Source: Shinisaurus crocodilurus
Lineage: Eukaryota > Chordata > Lepidosauria > Squamata > Shinisauridae
Assembly: GCA_021292165.1 (NCBI GenBank)
Contig: CM037880.1
Location: 178,705,085 to 178,769,084 of the forward strand
DNA length: 64,000 nt
Direction: 5' to 3'
Shown here: in pieces, positions 33,219-45,277 of the stretch
Layout of the letters: every line of letters starts with the position of its first letter
How positions within the stretch are numbered: the stretch's first letter is position 1
The notes under the pieces: model-generated
The model's input: only the letters and a program-made list of their open reading frames with translations
Told to the model about the DNA's origin: nothing
The model's database searches: none
Position numbers and translations under genes: made by a program

Positions 33219-33323
33219 CCTTCGCGAGCACCATAAGGCGAGAAGAGGGGAGCGGGGATGTCACCGCCGGCCAAGGGCGCTCACACAGCCGTGCGGCCGG
33301 GCAGTCCCCAGAAGACGAGCCCG

Positions 33324-33350
33324 GTGTGTGTGTGTGTGTGTGTGTGTGTG
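33324..33350. repeat. (GT)13 microsatellite near the MYBL1 start
   Basis: Uninterrupted alternating GT, 27 bases, inside the CpG-rich promoter block. Likely length-polymorphic. Confidence 0.95.
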
Positions 33351-34147
33351 ACGGGGAGACAGCTGCCTTTCAGCCCCGGCCGCGCCTCGCCCCCCGCATG
33401 GGGGACATGTCCCGCCACCCAGCCGAAGCTGGCAGGGGAAAGGGTCGGGAAGCAGGCGCCAAGCCCCGCTCCTGTGGATTTGTTCGGCTGTCACCGCCCG
33501 GTGGTCCTCCACCTCCAGCGCCTTCCCCGGCCGCTGCCGCCCTCGCTGCTTTTTTTGTCCCTGCCGCCGAATCTCGCGCCCAGCCTCTTTCCAGAGCCAC
33601 CGTTTGAATCTGCGCACGCGGACTGCCACCCCATTGGCTGCTCCAGAAAGCACGCGACCAAACAGGGGGGCCGGTGCGAGGGGGGAAGCGGAACGGCCAG
33701 TAAGGGAAGGAAGGTGGCGGGATATCGTAGAGGTCGGCGAGGGAGGAGGAGCCAAGGACGGGCTAAAGCGCAAGGCGTGCTGGGAAAGAGAGTCTTTTCC
33801 TCACACAGGACTTGAGAGAAACCAAAAGGTCTCGCTTTTGTTTTGTTTTTTAACGTCAGTAGCAGAAGTGCTGCCGTAAACACTCAAAATACACTTTGCT
33901 CTCACTGCTGCTTCTGTGTATTGTGCCTCTTTCCCTCTTTTTCCACGCGACCAAACGTTAAAAAGAAAGAACTCACCTGCTCCTCCTGCCGGTCGTCTGT
34001 ACAAGACGGCTCACTCCTTTCCTTCTAAGGGAAGGATTCTGAGATACTATATATTAATTAATGAGGATACTAGACCTGTACTCAAAATATGAAAGACACC
34101 AATCCGTGATAGACAGAATAGAACAATTTTGAACCTTTGTCGGAAAT

Positions 34148-34151
34148 AAAA
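34148..34151 (-). terminator. Pol III terminator of tRNA-Tyr
   Basis: Four T residues on the minus strand beginning eight bases after the discriminator base, the standard Pol III stop signal. Confidence 0.75.
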
Positions 34152-34158
34152 TTAAGCC

Positions 34159-34251
34159 TCCTTCGAGCCGGAATCGAACCAGCGACCTAAGGATTCCCAT
34201 GCCAAGCAGTGCCTCTACAGTCCTCCGCTCTACCAGCTGAGCTATCGAAGG
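34159..34251 (-). tRNA. tRNA-Tyr (GTA) with a 20-base intron
   Basis: A complete eukaryotic tRNA-Tyr precursor. The acceptor stem CCTTCGA/TCGAAGG is followed by discriminator A at 34159. The A box is TAGCTCAGCTGG and the B box GGTTCGATTCC. Anticodon GTA lies in CTGTAG. The 5' half is 34215-34251, the intron 34195-34214 and the 3' half 34159-34194, giving 73 mature bases. The intron sits after position 37, as in all eukaryotic tRNA-Tyr genes. A TTTT run (AAAA at 34148-34151 on the plus strand) eight bases downstream serves as Pol III terminator. It stands alone between MYBL1 and VCPIP1, and no decay is visible, so it is probably functional. Confidence 0.96.
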
Positions 34252-34443
34252 GACGTTGTAAAAAGGCCTCCATTTTCTGTATACAGAGTTTCAGTAGCAG
34301 CTCCTGAAAAATAAAAGCCATTTCAGAAAAAGTAGAAAATTTCAGTGCCAATAACATTTCAGGAACGGTAGAAATGTTCAATGCCATTAACAGGAATATT
34401 TAGACTGTATATTTATATTTCAGATATAACTTGAAATGAAAAT

Positions 34444-34497
34444 AAAAACGGAATGTTTAGTCCAGTCACTAAAAACGGAATGTTTAGTCCAGTCACT
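34444..34497. repeat. Exact 27-bp tandem duplication
   Basis: Two identical adjacent 27-base units beginning AAAAACGGAATG and ending CAGTCACT (34444-34470 and 34471-34497). Confidence 0.97.
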
Positions 34498-34671
34498 ACG
34501 GCAACAGTTCCTACAGCAATAGATATATAACAGCAATGTCAGCCAGTGTTTCTATAATATGTAAAGTCATTTCAGTTGTTGGAGATGAATATGAACATTT
34601 GTCATTTATAGAGTTGCGCCAATATGCAGGAGTATTAAGGCGTAATGTGAAAAAGCTTCATCACTTTCAGC

Positions 34672-34755
34672 CCGATCCTATGTATATTTATCCAAGCCCA
34701 CTAAAGTCAATGGGACTTACTTCCAAGTAAGTGTGTAGAGGATCGCAATCTAACC
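34672..34755. repeat. Short palindromic squamate repeat
   Basis: GATCCTATGTATATTTATCC at the left, GGGACTTACTTCCAAGTAAGTGTG and AGGATCGCAATC at the right; related to 11468 and 47955. A further half copy follows to 34840. Confidence 0.65.
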
Positions 34756-35984
34756 GCATAATATTATGCATATCAACTCAGAAGTTCCACTGAGTTCAGT
34801 GGGACACACTCCCTGAAACACTCATAGGATTTCGATTCCAAGAAGTAATGCAGCAACAGCAGCCAACCCAATGCCGGATCATATTTGACTGCTTATTTAT
34901 CCCAATGCTGCGACGTATACTGGAAAGCATGTCGGAAAAGCCGGGAATATTATGCAAAATCTATATTAACAAAAATGCGGACTGATTTTTGGTACACCTA
35001 ATCATTGCATATGCCCAAAGGAAATGCCTTGCAACTTTGCACAATGGTAGTGTTGTTGTTTTTAAAAAAGTACCCCAAGCAAGTGGAAGAAGTCTAAAAC
35101 CTGCATTGTGAAAACTGATACATACCTGCCGGCGGGCAACAGAAAACAAAATAAGCTTTATAAAGGGCGCTTCTTCATTTAGTGTACAGCGGAGAGGGAG
35201 AAGAGAATTTACATTGCACAGTAGTGCAGCGGTATATTTTGAAGGGTTTGTGTTCATCATGACAGTCTCGTAGCTATGCCCCCAAGGAGAAACCAAAAAT
35301 GCAGGCGGCTGTATTGATCCATATCAACAAACCAATTTTAGCCCTTTTCATTTCTACCAAGAGCAAGTTTTTTAAATTAAGTTATTGGGTCTTAATTGTC
35401 CATTCAACACCAGGCCACATCAAAATACTTTGCATTACAACACAACTACTGTATATATTTTTGCTGGGAAAATCTCCCTCCCACTATTGGGAAGATTGCA
35501 ACTAAGCGCAGAGAGAACAAGGAAGTAGGGTGGGGGCTGATGACGTCAGCGACCCTGGTAATTAAAAAAAATAAATGCTAACGCTGTGTCCCTGGGAGCC
35601 CGGGCTCCGCTACACCACTGATACAGCCATGTTTGTGATCACTTCACTCCAGAAGCAGTATCACATAGGGAGCTAATTATTATTTTTTTTATCTAGAACA
35701 GGGCATTCAAGTTAATTAGTGACTGACCTTTTAAAGTAAGTTATTTGGCTACCGTCAGCATCGAATAGAAATGGTTACAAATGAAGCACCTATTTGCTCT
35801 TCCCCACCTTTCCTTTCTCCATCTTCTTCCTCTCCTGCCTCAACTTTGAAGTTTTTCTTCTTGCAGTTGAACAAGGAATTCTTGAGTATTCCCAGGAATT
35901 TAACTGCCGGAGCAATCTGTGAATCCTCAATATTAACATGTTAATGCATACACTTCCGGTCTGCATAAACGACCTACGAACGCC

Positions 35985-36275
35985 CCATTTATAGGGCGTT
36001 ACCATGAAATCCAAACCCAGACACTCTGGGTTGTTTATGGGTTAAACCACCCAGAGTTAACCCAACAAATAAGTGTAGGTTTATTCTGGATTGTTTGTCC
36101 CATAAACAACTCAGAGTGTCTGGGTTCAGGTGTCACACTAACAACCTACAAATGGGTTGTTTATGCAAACTGGAAGCGGTTCGCATGCAGCACACGTCCC
36201 CACAAATCATGGATTAGTTAAATCATGGGTTAATTAACCCACAATTTGCCACTGTGACCTGTGAACCCTGTCTGT
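35985..36275. repeat. Fold-back element, 'aaacaaccc' word type
   Basis: CCCAGACACTCTGGGTTGTTTATGG (36015) pairs with CCATAAACAACTCAGAGTGTCTGGG (36099). The outer words GGTTCGCATGCAG and TGACCTGTGAACCC mark the right end. Confidence 0.7.
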
Positions 36276-36406
36276 GTTGAAGAACTAATTATTTTCATTC
36301 ATGTCTGCAGGCCAATCAATTACATAACAAAAAGTATGTTGAAAATGGACAAAGCAATTAAAGAGTGTTGATATGGGCACAAGTTTCCAGAAGAAGCAAA
36401 CATTGG

Positions 36407-36608
36407 GGTGTATCCAGTGGTGTCATTCTGCTAGCGCAAATGATGTTGCGCTAGCAGAAACCAAGTTCTGAACTATGAGGAAGGGGAGAATCCAACTGAA
36501 GTTCTGCTTAGGTTTACAAAGCAGTCTGCTAGTGCTTGAACAATGAAAGGCAATGGAGCTCCGCTACCAGAGCAATTTCTTCGGCTAATGGTATGTTGCA
36601 CTTAGGGT
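36407..36608. repeat. Fold-back element
   Basis: GGGGTGTATCCAGTGG at the left. A hairpin TCTGCTAGCGCAA/TTGCGCTAGCAGA (36429-36467) and CAGTCTGCTAGTGC words follow; the right boundary is shared with the next repeat. Confidence 0.5.
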
Positions 36609-36985
36609 GCAATCCTATGTCCCTCCAACCTTGTCTGGGGGGGGACATAGGATTGGGGCTGGAAGGCACTGCAACCTCGGAAATCCCTCCTGAGGTCGTG
36701 GTGTCAGAAAGCACCCACCCACCCCCACCTCATAGCCAGCATGGTTCTTTCCACCCAGTCAGGAACTGAACACAGAAGACTGTGTTCAGTTCCCTTGTGG
36801 GAGGGGGCATTCCTGGGGGTGCCTCTCCTCAGGAGAGGGAAAACATCTAGACAGCCGAGATCGGACATCTAGATGTTTTTGGAGTGCGCCGGATTATCCT
36901 ATCCTGCCACGCTTCTCCTGCCCTCAATAGGATGCCTGGGTTCGGAGGGTTATGGGCAGCCTCATAGGACTGTGCTGCCCAGCCA
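36609..36985. repeat. GC-rich palindromic repeat
   Basis: Same type as 10733-11430. It has GCAATCCTATGTCC / GGACATAGGATTGG at the left and a central AAACATCTAGA..TCTAGATGTTT palindrome (36842-36880). A GGGTTATGGGCAGC right end follows. Confidence 0.6.
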
Positions 36986-37566
36986 TTAGTGCAGACACAT
37001 CCTGATGAAATGCACCTCCTGGAAGCCCACCATTAATTCTTTCTACCCTTCACACACTCGACAAAATATCTTCCAAACTGTATTTGGAGAACAACCAAAT
37101 TCAGAATTCATTGCTCTTCTTGTAGATTCAACCATGCTGCACAACATTAATTTTAAGACAAGTTTGTGAAATACATCCTTGGATAAAGTACAAAAAAAGT
37201 CCACATCAAAACTGAATCCATCAAGGTGGTAGAAATGCCTCAACACTGAACTGCTCACATTGTTTTTCAACACTATGTATTAGGTTTGTGCAGTGACTAA
37301 GGTACTCTTTTTATGAGCTGGCAACACTTCATTTCCCTTCTCCAATATCCAAGCTATCCATATTACTTGCGACGCGAGGCAGATATTTGTAGACTGTTCT
37401 CTACAGATAAGACTGCATTATGTAATTGTGATTAAACCCTATTACCCAAACACGCTCATGCTGAAAGTTTCTAGTTTAGGCCCAAAATATTTTGAAAATA
37501 AAACAGGATGCATTTTCTGAAGTCTTTCCTGTTACATTGCCTTTAAATAATAGCTTGCAATAAAAA

Positions 37567-37625
37567 TTTAATATATTATTTCAAGGGCTATAATATATAT
37601 TTAATATATTATTTCAAGAGCTATA
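37567..37625. repeat. AT-rich 33-bp tandem duplication
   Basis: TTTAATATATTATTTCAAG.GCTATA occurs at 37567-37592 and 37600-37625 with one difference. Confidence 0.85.
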
Positions 37626-39599
37626 CAGTCTCAGATGGCTCTTATAACTGATGAATTATGGCCATTTCTATTTTTGAACATTTCATACAGACTCATGAGT
37701 TACAGGTTCCATAAATAAGACTAAGAAATTTCCAGTATGATCAGCTGAGAGACATGAAGATTAAAAGATCCTCATTTAAATTGCTAGTGTATGTAAAGGT
37801 CTGAACCTTGCAAATGGAATTGATTGCCAATTTGTGCCCATGAAGGAGCACTGTATTCAGCTCTATTAGGTATGGAGAATGCAACTAACTGAAGCAAACT
37901 ACCACTCATTATCACATTGCAACTTTCAAAGGAGGTGTTTGATCCATACAATATGGCCTCTTGTAGCCTAGCCCCATGAACCACAGCACCAAGTCTGCAG
38001 CTCAAAAGATCAGATATACAGATTCTAGCACCCTTATAATAAGGGGAAATCGATCCTGATATGCTGAGAAGATCTAGCCCTGCAATTGCTTCCAGCTTCC
38101 TGCCATGGCAGAGTTCTGTGATGCCATGGCATACCGTTGCACCACCCTGGAGAGCTGGTGAAGACCATTCTGGGCCTTTTCTGTAGCATTCTACATGTTT
38201 CTGTGGCTACGCTTGCCAGGTACACGATGGTGTTTATAAAGCAAATAAGGCACTGCAGCTTAATTCAACTCACAAAATCAGGCAGTCCAACTGTGATGAC
38301 GCACAAAACTTCAGCTGGAGCATTTGGCATAATTCCATTACACTTTAATGAGGCTGAAGGCACACCATCCACAGAGGTGGTCACTTAGAAATCATCCCCT
38401 GGGTGCAGCACTACACAGAAAACCATTTGTGGATGTAGCTTCCCCCTATCCCACCCCATGTAATTTGGACAACTAACTATATCAATGTAACTTTTTATTT
38501 TATTTTAGAGAATTGTACTGAAGTCCATGTGCAGCTTCAGCCATTTTATTCTGCTTCGAGCAACACCAAACCCACATAAATGGCAGCACATTAATCAGGC
38601 CTAAATCTTAAATCCAGGTAATCCACTGATCTGAGGACAGGCCTGCTATTGGTGGCTAAGACCAGAAAATTTTTTTGCCAGAAAGATTGCATTCCATGCT
38701 TTGAAAAATATCTAGTGTGTTCCACATTACCACTTGATTAGTCTTAGCTAAATATGTTTAATGTATAATTATATAGACTAAGTAAAGATTGACAACTCTT
38801 AATGAATGCATCTTCCTCTAAATAAAAAAAACGCAGGTTAAATGAGGTGATGAACCAGCCTGTGACATCCACTATTGGTATTTAATTTTTATCTTGCTGG
38901 GCTCAGGACAGGTAATTAATAAAAAGCAAATTCAAACACAAATCCAAGTAATATTATAAAATGTGTATTAAATGTTTGTCCTGAAAACAAACAAAAAAAG
39001 CACAATACAACACCAATCTCCAATTTCCATCAATCTGCTTTTCACAGTTCAGTACATCCCCTTAGCTCAAGAACTAGCCATTCCTCCCCCTCACACCCTA
39101 CTCACATCCTGCAAACCAGGAAGCATCCTGAAGACACCAATACAGTACTATAGCTGAAGACAAGCAGATTTGGGACTTGCTGGGTATTGGATGGAGACAG
39201 TCTGCAAGTCCCCCAGGTACATTTCTCTGAACTCTCAAAGGAAGAGCAGGATATTAACATAAGATTTAGAACAAGCATATCCATGGGCCTCTCACGCCTC
39301 TTAACTCAGTCTAATCCTCTGAAAAGTCATTTCCCTCACCAGAAGCTCCCATATTCACCCTTCAAGCTCTCAACAAGGATAAATTAATTAAAACTCATTG
39401 GCTGAATCACCTTTTTACTTTCAAATATCCAATACTTTTTTTAAAAAATACCCAAAGTGATTCAGAATAGCCAGCACTCTGAGATACTACCCTTCTAACT
39501 TGATAAAGGTATTAGACAGGTTGAGTCACATCCATTGGTAGGATCCTGGAAGAAAGTGGAGTAGCTTTAATGGGGAGCTTCCAGAGGGCTCCTAGTGCT

Positions 39600-40020
39600 A
39601 CCAACTAGAAGGCATTATGCAGTAATTCTTTTTCTCTTTAACTGATTTTCTGGGTGCTTCCAACAAGGCTTTTGTTGCACAATCGCCCTGCCTCATTCAT
39701 GGAATTTATGGGGGGGATCCAGTCAACGTTGTCTTCTACTCATAGCCCTCCTGTTTCCCCGCTTCTTCCCTCCTTTTTCTTACTACAGAAAATCCGTTAA
39801 GGAGAAAGATGGAATACCTGCACAGTACCTTCTAAACTGGTAGTGCTAGGAGTCCTGGAAGCACCCTGTGGTAAGAAAGAAAAAAGACAGGAGATGGTGG
39901 GTAAAACACGGGAGTTACAAGTAAAAGATGACATCATCTGAACCCCATGTAAAATTCTGTGAATGAGGCAGGATGATGGCACAATAGCAGACTTGTCTGG
40001 AAGCACCCATGGTAAAAGTA
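39600..40020. repeat. Fold-back element
   Basis: GGGTGCTTCCAACAAGGC and CCCTGCCTCATTCATGGAATTT at the left pair with the complement of AATTCTGTGAATGAGGCAGG..CTTGTCTGGAAGCACCC at the right. Inner CTCCTAGTGCTACCA and TGGTAGTGCTAGGAG also pair. Confidence 0.75.
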
Positions 40021-40540
40021 AGCGGTTTTGTACTGGAAGGTGCTGCTGGTACGCTGCTCCCTTCCAGCCATACAGAGCAGCTAGCCTGGACAAAAGGCAT
40101 GGAGAGAGATGGGGTGCTACACCCACTGTTCCAGTAGTGGTAAATTTGGTACAGAAACTAGAAAAAAATTGTTTAGCTTATATTTTTAATATTGCAATCA
40201 AAGAAAAGTCCAAATACTGTACAGTAAAGTGTAATATAGTACACTGTTATAATACACTATTGTTACATTACAGATAAAAAACAAATTAGTACAGCAATCA
40301 CAAATAAAATCCAAATGTGCTGAACGGCCAGCACTGTGAACATGGTATCATTGCTATTCTAATTTAATTCAATATGTAAAGCACTTGCTGTTTAAAAGGT
40401 TTCCTAAATATATACAGTACTAATGCTTATTTATACATTTTTTAAATCAATTACTTCCAAAAGTGCACTATTTCTCTTCCTGGTGATAATCCTCATTAAA
40501 ATAAAGTCTAAAAATATCAATCACCATTCAGTCTTTTAAC

Positions 40541-43500
40541 TTTATTACAATCATAGGGGCAAAGCAGTAATGGAGCCTTAGGGAATTTTAAATGCAACAC
40601 CTTAAAATTTAAGGTACTATGGGCTATGCAGAAGAAAATATTGAACAAAGCCTTTTGCTTGAAGTATAGCGTCAATTCCTGTACTGAGGCTGCCTAAATC
40701 TGACTAACATACAGCAAGTCCAAATGATCCAAAGAAAAGGTAGCTTAGATTAAGATCCTAAGCATACATGTAATGGAGTTCCTAAGTGGGACTCTGCGAT
40801 GATTCACACATATTGGACTTATAGAAAACCCAGCTGGGCTGAATGTGCACATAGTGAAGCAGTCATCAAAGCCCTCCACTAGACTGCCATATCCCAATTT
40901 ATCTCTTCAGAAGAAAAAGCCAGTCATTTTGGTCTTGGAAAATATACCCTTTCTATAGCATTGTTAGCATACGGTCACAGCAATACTCTTCTGTGGTCTT
41001 TACTAAAGTAGGGAATAGAAACCCTGTCTGGACCATAATACAGCAAATCCTAAATACTATCCCCTAAAACAGGTCATTTCAACTGTTTAGAATCTTTAAA
41101 GCTACAAGACAATACTGTATACAGATAAAGGATCATCCTCTATTCTTTAAAAAAAAGTCAAAACTTTGTTACTTTATCTTATATCTGGGTAGTAAGCAAA
41201 AAAGGTTCAAAAGTTAAATGAAATGAGCAAGCCATTTTATAGTTGTGGAACAACTATAGTAGGTTTGTTTTTAAAACTGCAACAAAGTCGAACTGTTAAA
41301 TTTCCAGATAAAAAAATTGAACAGTAATGTAATCAGGGTACATCATATACCATAAAATACTTTTAGATCTAAATGGAAAACCAACAGTATGCTTTAATTC
41401 CAGTAATTGCTAAATTGCACTTCAGTTTTAAGTATTTGTTTTCTTCTCTGATTGTACAGGGTCTACTTTCTCCTTAGCAATCTAATGTATCAAATACTGC
41501 TACTATTGAAGTCCTATTTCCCGTTCATATTACTATATACACATGAAATTGCTTTGCTGTTCAAGATCAAGAATATTTAACCTGGACGAAAGTCTTTGAT
41601 TTGATAAACCATGGTCTTCCAGCTGTTAAACTAAACATTTGTGCGTGCATGCACACACACACACGACTGGTGAGTAATAGACAGAACTTTGCAACTCCTG
41701 AAGGAAACTCACTTGAAATCCTTAATATTCTGCTAATCAGATTCCACATTTTCCATAAATTCACTTTATACTTTACTCTCAACTATTAAAGTGGCAATCT
41801 TGCGACCAGTTGCATGTGATTAACCTAACTGAATGAAATTCAGCAAGTTAGTTGCAAGTAGGTGCCATAATTAAGGTTGATTGGACATCAACATTTTTTT
41901 GTGTATTTCAGTCCCATTAACTTTGATGGGGATCAGCCTACATATTGAGTGCAGTCGCAATATTAAGAATTTACATTTAATTTTTTCCCAAGCGCTTACA
42001 GACATTTTCATACATCTCCTAAGCCTTGAATATTTTCATTTTACAAATTGAGCATTGTGAAAATCTTTCACTTCTGCATCCTCTCCTTTGCATGTGTTAA
42101 ATCATGCAGAGGAGAGGATACAAAAGAGAATTAACTGGTACTGTTGTTTCTGTATAGGAGAAAAGGCTCATAACACCATGCAAGTGAGTTTCTACAAGGG
42201 AGAGAAAAAGCGTACTTAACTGTTAGTCAAGACAGCCAGATTAAATTATAAACTCATCTATACCTCCCCAGCTTCACAGCTCTTGCTCATTTATACATGA
42301 ATTTTGAGTAAATGATGTTGGCAATACCTTTTCCTATACTACACAGAACCACCATAGTATTTCTGCGTTACAAAATGCTGCCATCAGGCTGTATATTAAC
42401 ATTATAAATTGAAGCCAGTTCTAAAATGCCATGGTGCTCATCAAAGGAATCCTGGGAATTGTAGTTCTGTGAAGTTGCTATAAATCACCAATAAAGAATT
42501 CTCTTCATGCTAACCCTACTGTAATTTTGAGGGTTATTTAATGGAAGCCACAGCTGTTAAATTCCAGTTTTCAATAGAATTTAGATATCCAGTGCCAATA
42601 CTTCCTTTGTCAGAAAAAGCACAGCTGCTTTTATCACACCCGCATATTACAAACTATGTGGACGTAGGCTATTGCTATGCCGGAAAGCTATTCCACCCCA
42701 GCATATCCCTTATGAATGCATAAATGGTTTCTTTGGGTCATGACCATAGACTTGGTTGTGCATTTACAGTTACAGTGGCTTTCTTATATTTAGCATCAAG
42801 AATCCTGTTCTGTGTGGCATGGATCAAGGTTAAAACTTCATATTTACATCACATTTCATTTCTTAACCAAATTAAACAACAAAAATAGCAAAATTATGTA
42901 TTTAAAATCATTTATTCATGAAAGTGTGATTTGTGTGCTTTATATATAAGCAGTGCACTAGATGATAAAATATGTATTCCCTGTTTGAGAGAAACAAAAA
43001 TGGTGTTTGAATGGATTAATATACCGTACTTGAATGAACTGAGGCAGTTGTACCTTCAGTTAATTTCCCGTATAAAAAAATAAACTTTCCCTTACTTGGG
43101 ACATTTAATTATAGCATTGCTTAGACTTTTCTTGTGTGATTATAACTGCAGAAAGTGTGAGCCTATTTTTGGACTACAAACATTTATAATACAAACTTAA
43201 TATTAGTGGACCAGGTAAAACTCGTGTGCGCGCAAGCACTGGCTTCAAAAACTAAGTGCTTGAGTTTTCTATTCTATATTTCTTCTGTAATGCAAGTCTT
43301 TCACCCTTTCAAGTTTATTTTTTATCAGATGAAGCAGTAATAATGCACATAAAATAGAAATATGCAAAGAGGCAAAAGTGCAACATTAGTATCAAGATAA
43401 ACATTCTATCTTTATGGAGCAAACACAATGGCTGCTTCTTAAAAATTAGCACTGTAGATCTGATGAATATCCTGTTTAAGTGGATGACAGTTTAATCAAA

Positions 43501-44402
43501 GTGGCACATTGAAGTAAAACACTAAATATTTCTCATTTCCAAGGAGTTTAAAAAGAGCTTTTACTATGCCACTGAAAAACTTCTGATGAAACTTCTGTTA
43601 AATTCCATTAATCCAACATGCTCAGAAAAAGTTAATAGCCAGCACAGATAACCAACAACTACTTATCAAAACCTTCCTGCACAAAACCAATTTATTAATC
43701 TGTTGTAGCTCCTTAAAATACTTGCCTACTACTGTCTTTGCAATGTAAAAGTACACCATGGTACCTTACCAGCTCAAAACTAAACATGCAACCACTTGCT
43801 GACTGAGCAATGAAAAAGCTGTGCTGGCTTAGACTGCCATGCATGACTACATCACCCTGCTTTAGCTTCATCTTATACTATATAGCACTTTCCCCTATCA
43901 TTCCCTTAAGTTTACAGCTTTAAAGAGACCTCAATAAATATACTTGGATATTTGAGAAACCCGACAAATCTAAATGAATGCAAGTGTTCAGATATAAGGG
44001 AATGTCTCTTTATGCTGTAATTCTGAGTGAATATCTGGAAAAACACACTACATTTGTCAGGTTTTATCTTCACATATTAATCTGAAAAACTTAGTATTTC
44101 ACATGGTCTGGAAGATTAAGACTTAATGGAATTCAAATTACCCCCCCCCCCAAAAAACCCCATCTCTACATCAGATATTCATCTCAGTGCATATCCTAAT
44201 AACTATACAGGTAACTGAGAGCTAACCTGGGCAGCAGAATGGCATATTAAAAGCTATTTTCTATCACACACTTGCTATCATGCAATGAGTAAGATAATAA
44301 TCTTTGAAACATACAAGATTCAAGGACTAAATTTATGTGGCCCAGCCAACAAACATTACATTTGCACATTAATCTCTTGTATCTTTATCTGTTGTTAACT
44401 AT
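40541..44402 (-). other. VCPIP1: Probable VCPIP1 3' UTR
   Basis: Immediately downstream of the stop codon is about 3.9 kb of AT-rich DNA with little recognisable repeat content, unlike the rest of the window. From memory, mammalian VCPIP1 transcripts have long 3' UTRs. A possible polyadenylation signal AATAAA lies on the minus strand at 40546-40541. Contains a C11 run at 44141-44151 and a GAATCCTGGGAATTGTAGT repeat fragment near 42448. The extent is inferred, not demonstrated. Confidence 0.45.
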
Positions 44403-45277
44403 TCATGAATGATCCATTGGCTCAGTTGTATTAGTGATTTCTGCATCTTGACTATCCATTTCTTCAGGCTCTTCAACTGAATTTCCTTTTTGCGCTTTTG
44501 ATCTCGTGGGGTATGTTGTTCCCACTGCATTTGACATGTTACCATCAGTTGTCTCTGCATTCAGATGTCCACTACCACTTGATAAAGTAAATGATTCAGG
44601 CAAACCAGTCTGAGGGCTCCTTGTTTTAATGGATGAACTTGCTGCCTCCAATTTCCTTTGAGAGAAATCATTTGATGCCAATTGCTCAGTATTCTGATCC
44701 CGCAGGTGTCTGTCCATTGAAGCTTGAATTGAAGAAACCATTTCCTGCAATTTTTTTCGCTGTGCCTCAATCAAATTAGGATCAAGCTGCCTGCCGTCTC
44801 TCATTGTTCCTACTCCAGGAGCTATCCGTATAAGCTCACTGTTTCCAGAATCGCCTGTGTACACAGCAGACTCAGATTTAGCAGAGCTAGGACTAAAGGC
44901 TATGCCTGTGCTTTGCTTTCTTGCAAGTGGAGCTTCCCTAGCTCTTTGATGAAGCTGCTGACTACCAGCTGCAGTCCCTAAAGAATGGCCTTTTCCTTGA
45001 AATGCAGTTATATTGTGAAGTTGCTCCGATTTCTTTTTAACTACCCCACCACTACCTAATTTTAGGAGTCCATGTGAAGGACTTGCTTCCCTGCTTCTTG
45101 AAGAAGCCTCTGCTCGCACTTGACTTAGTGCCTCCTTAACCAAGTCTTCAACATCAGAACCCACAGGGAAATGCCCAGCAGCATCAACACAAAGTTCCAA
45201 TCTGTCTTCTGCTGCATTGTATACAAAGGTCTTACCAGGCAAGTGTGGAAATGTACAATGTTCACCATCAGCCAGAC
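44403..45277 (-). CDS. VCPIP1: VCPIP1 coding exon 3 (C-terminus)
   Basis: Encodes LADGEHCTFPHLPGKTFVYN to the TGA at 44405-44403. Acceptor TTATAG. Contains HGLLKLGSGGVVKKKSEQLH and a basic/helical block KKLQEMVSSIQASMDRHLRDQ, then a Ser/Thr-rich acidic tail with several Ser-Pro sites. Confidence 0.96.

Larger units (their letters stand above)
33010..33780 (-). promoter_or_regulatory. MYBL1: MYBL1 CpG-rich promoter and 5' UTR
   Basis: GC- and CpG-rich block surrounding coding exon 1, in contrast to the AT-rich flanks. A CCAAT box lies on the minus strand at 33637-33633, about 415 bases upstream of the ATG. A (GT)n tract at 33324-33350 lies about 105 bases upstream of the ATG, in the probable 5' UTR or core promoter. 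No TATA box was recognised. The transcription start is not determinable from sequence alone. Confidence 0.7.
34252..40540. other. Intergenic DNA between tRNA-Tyr and VCPIP1 3' UTR
   Basis: Contains tandem duplications and fold-backs listed separately. In 34,756-35,984, 37,000-37,560 and 37,630-39,600 I see no gene. The short open frames there have no recognisable homologues. Confidence 0.7.

Noticed and set aside
33055..33883. Long frames on both strands in the MYBL1 promoter region
   Set aside because: Typical of CpG-rich DNA. None has a recognised domain and the real coding part here is the 20-base exon 1.
34187..34387. Minus-strand frame across the tRNA-Tyr
   Set aside because: It overlaps the tRNA and has no coding features.
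37043..38400. Minus-strand open frames at 37043-37273, 37784-38005 and 38034-38225 considered as a transposase or a broken gene
   Set aside because: The peptides contain several stops between pieces and no catalytic motif I can name (no DDE pattern, no known domain). They may be an old pseudogene but I cannot support any identity.
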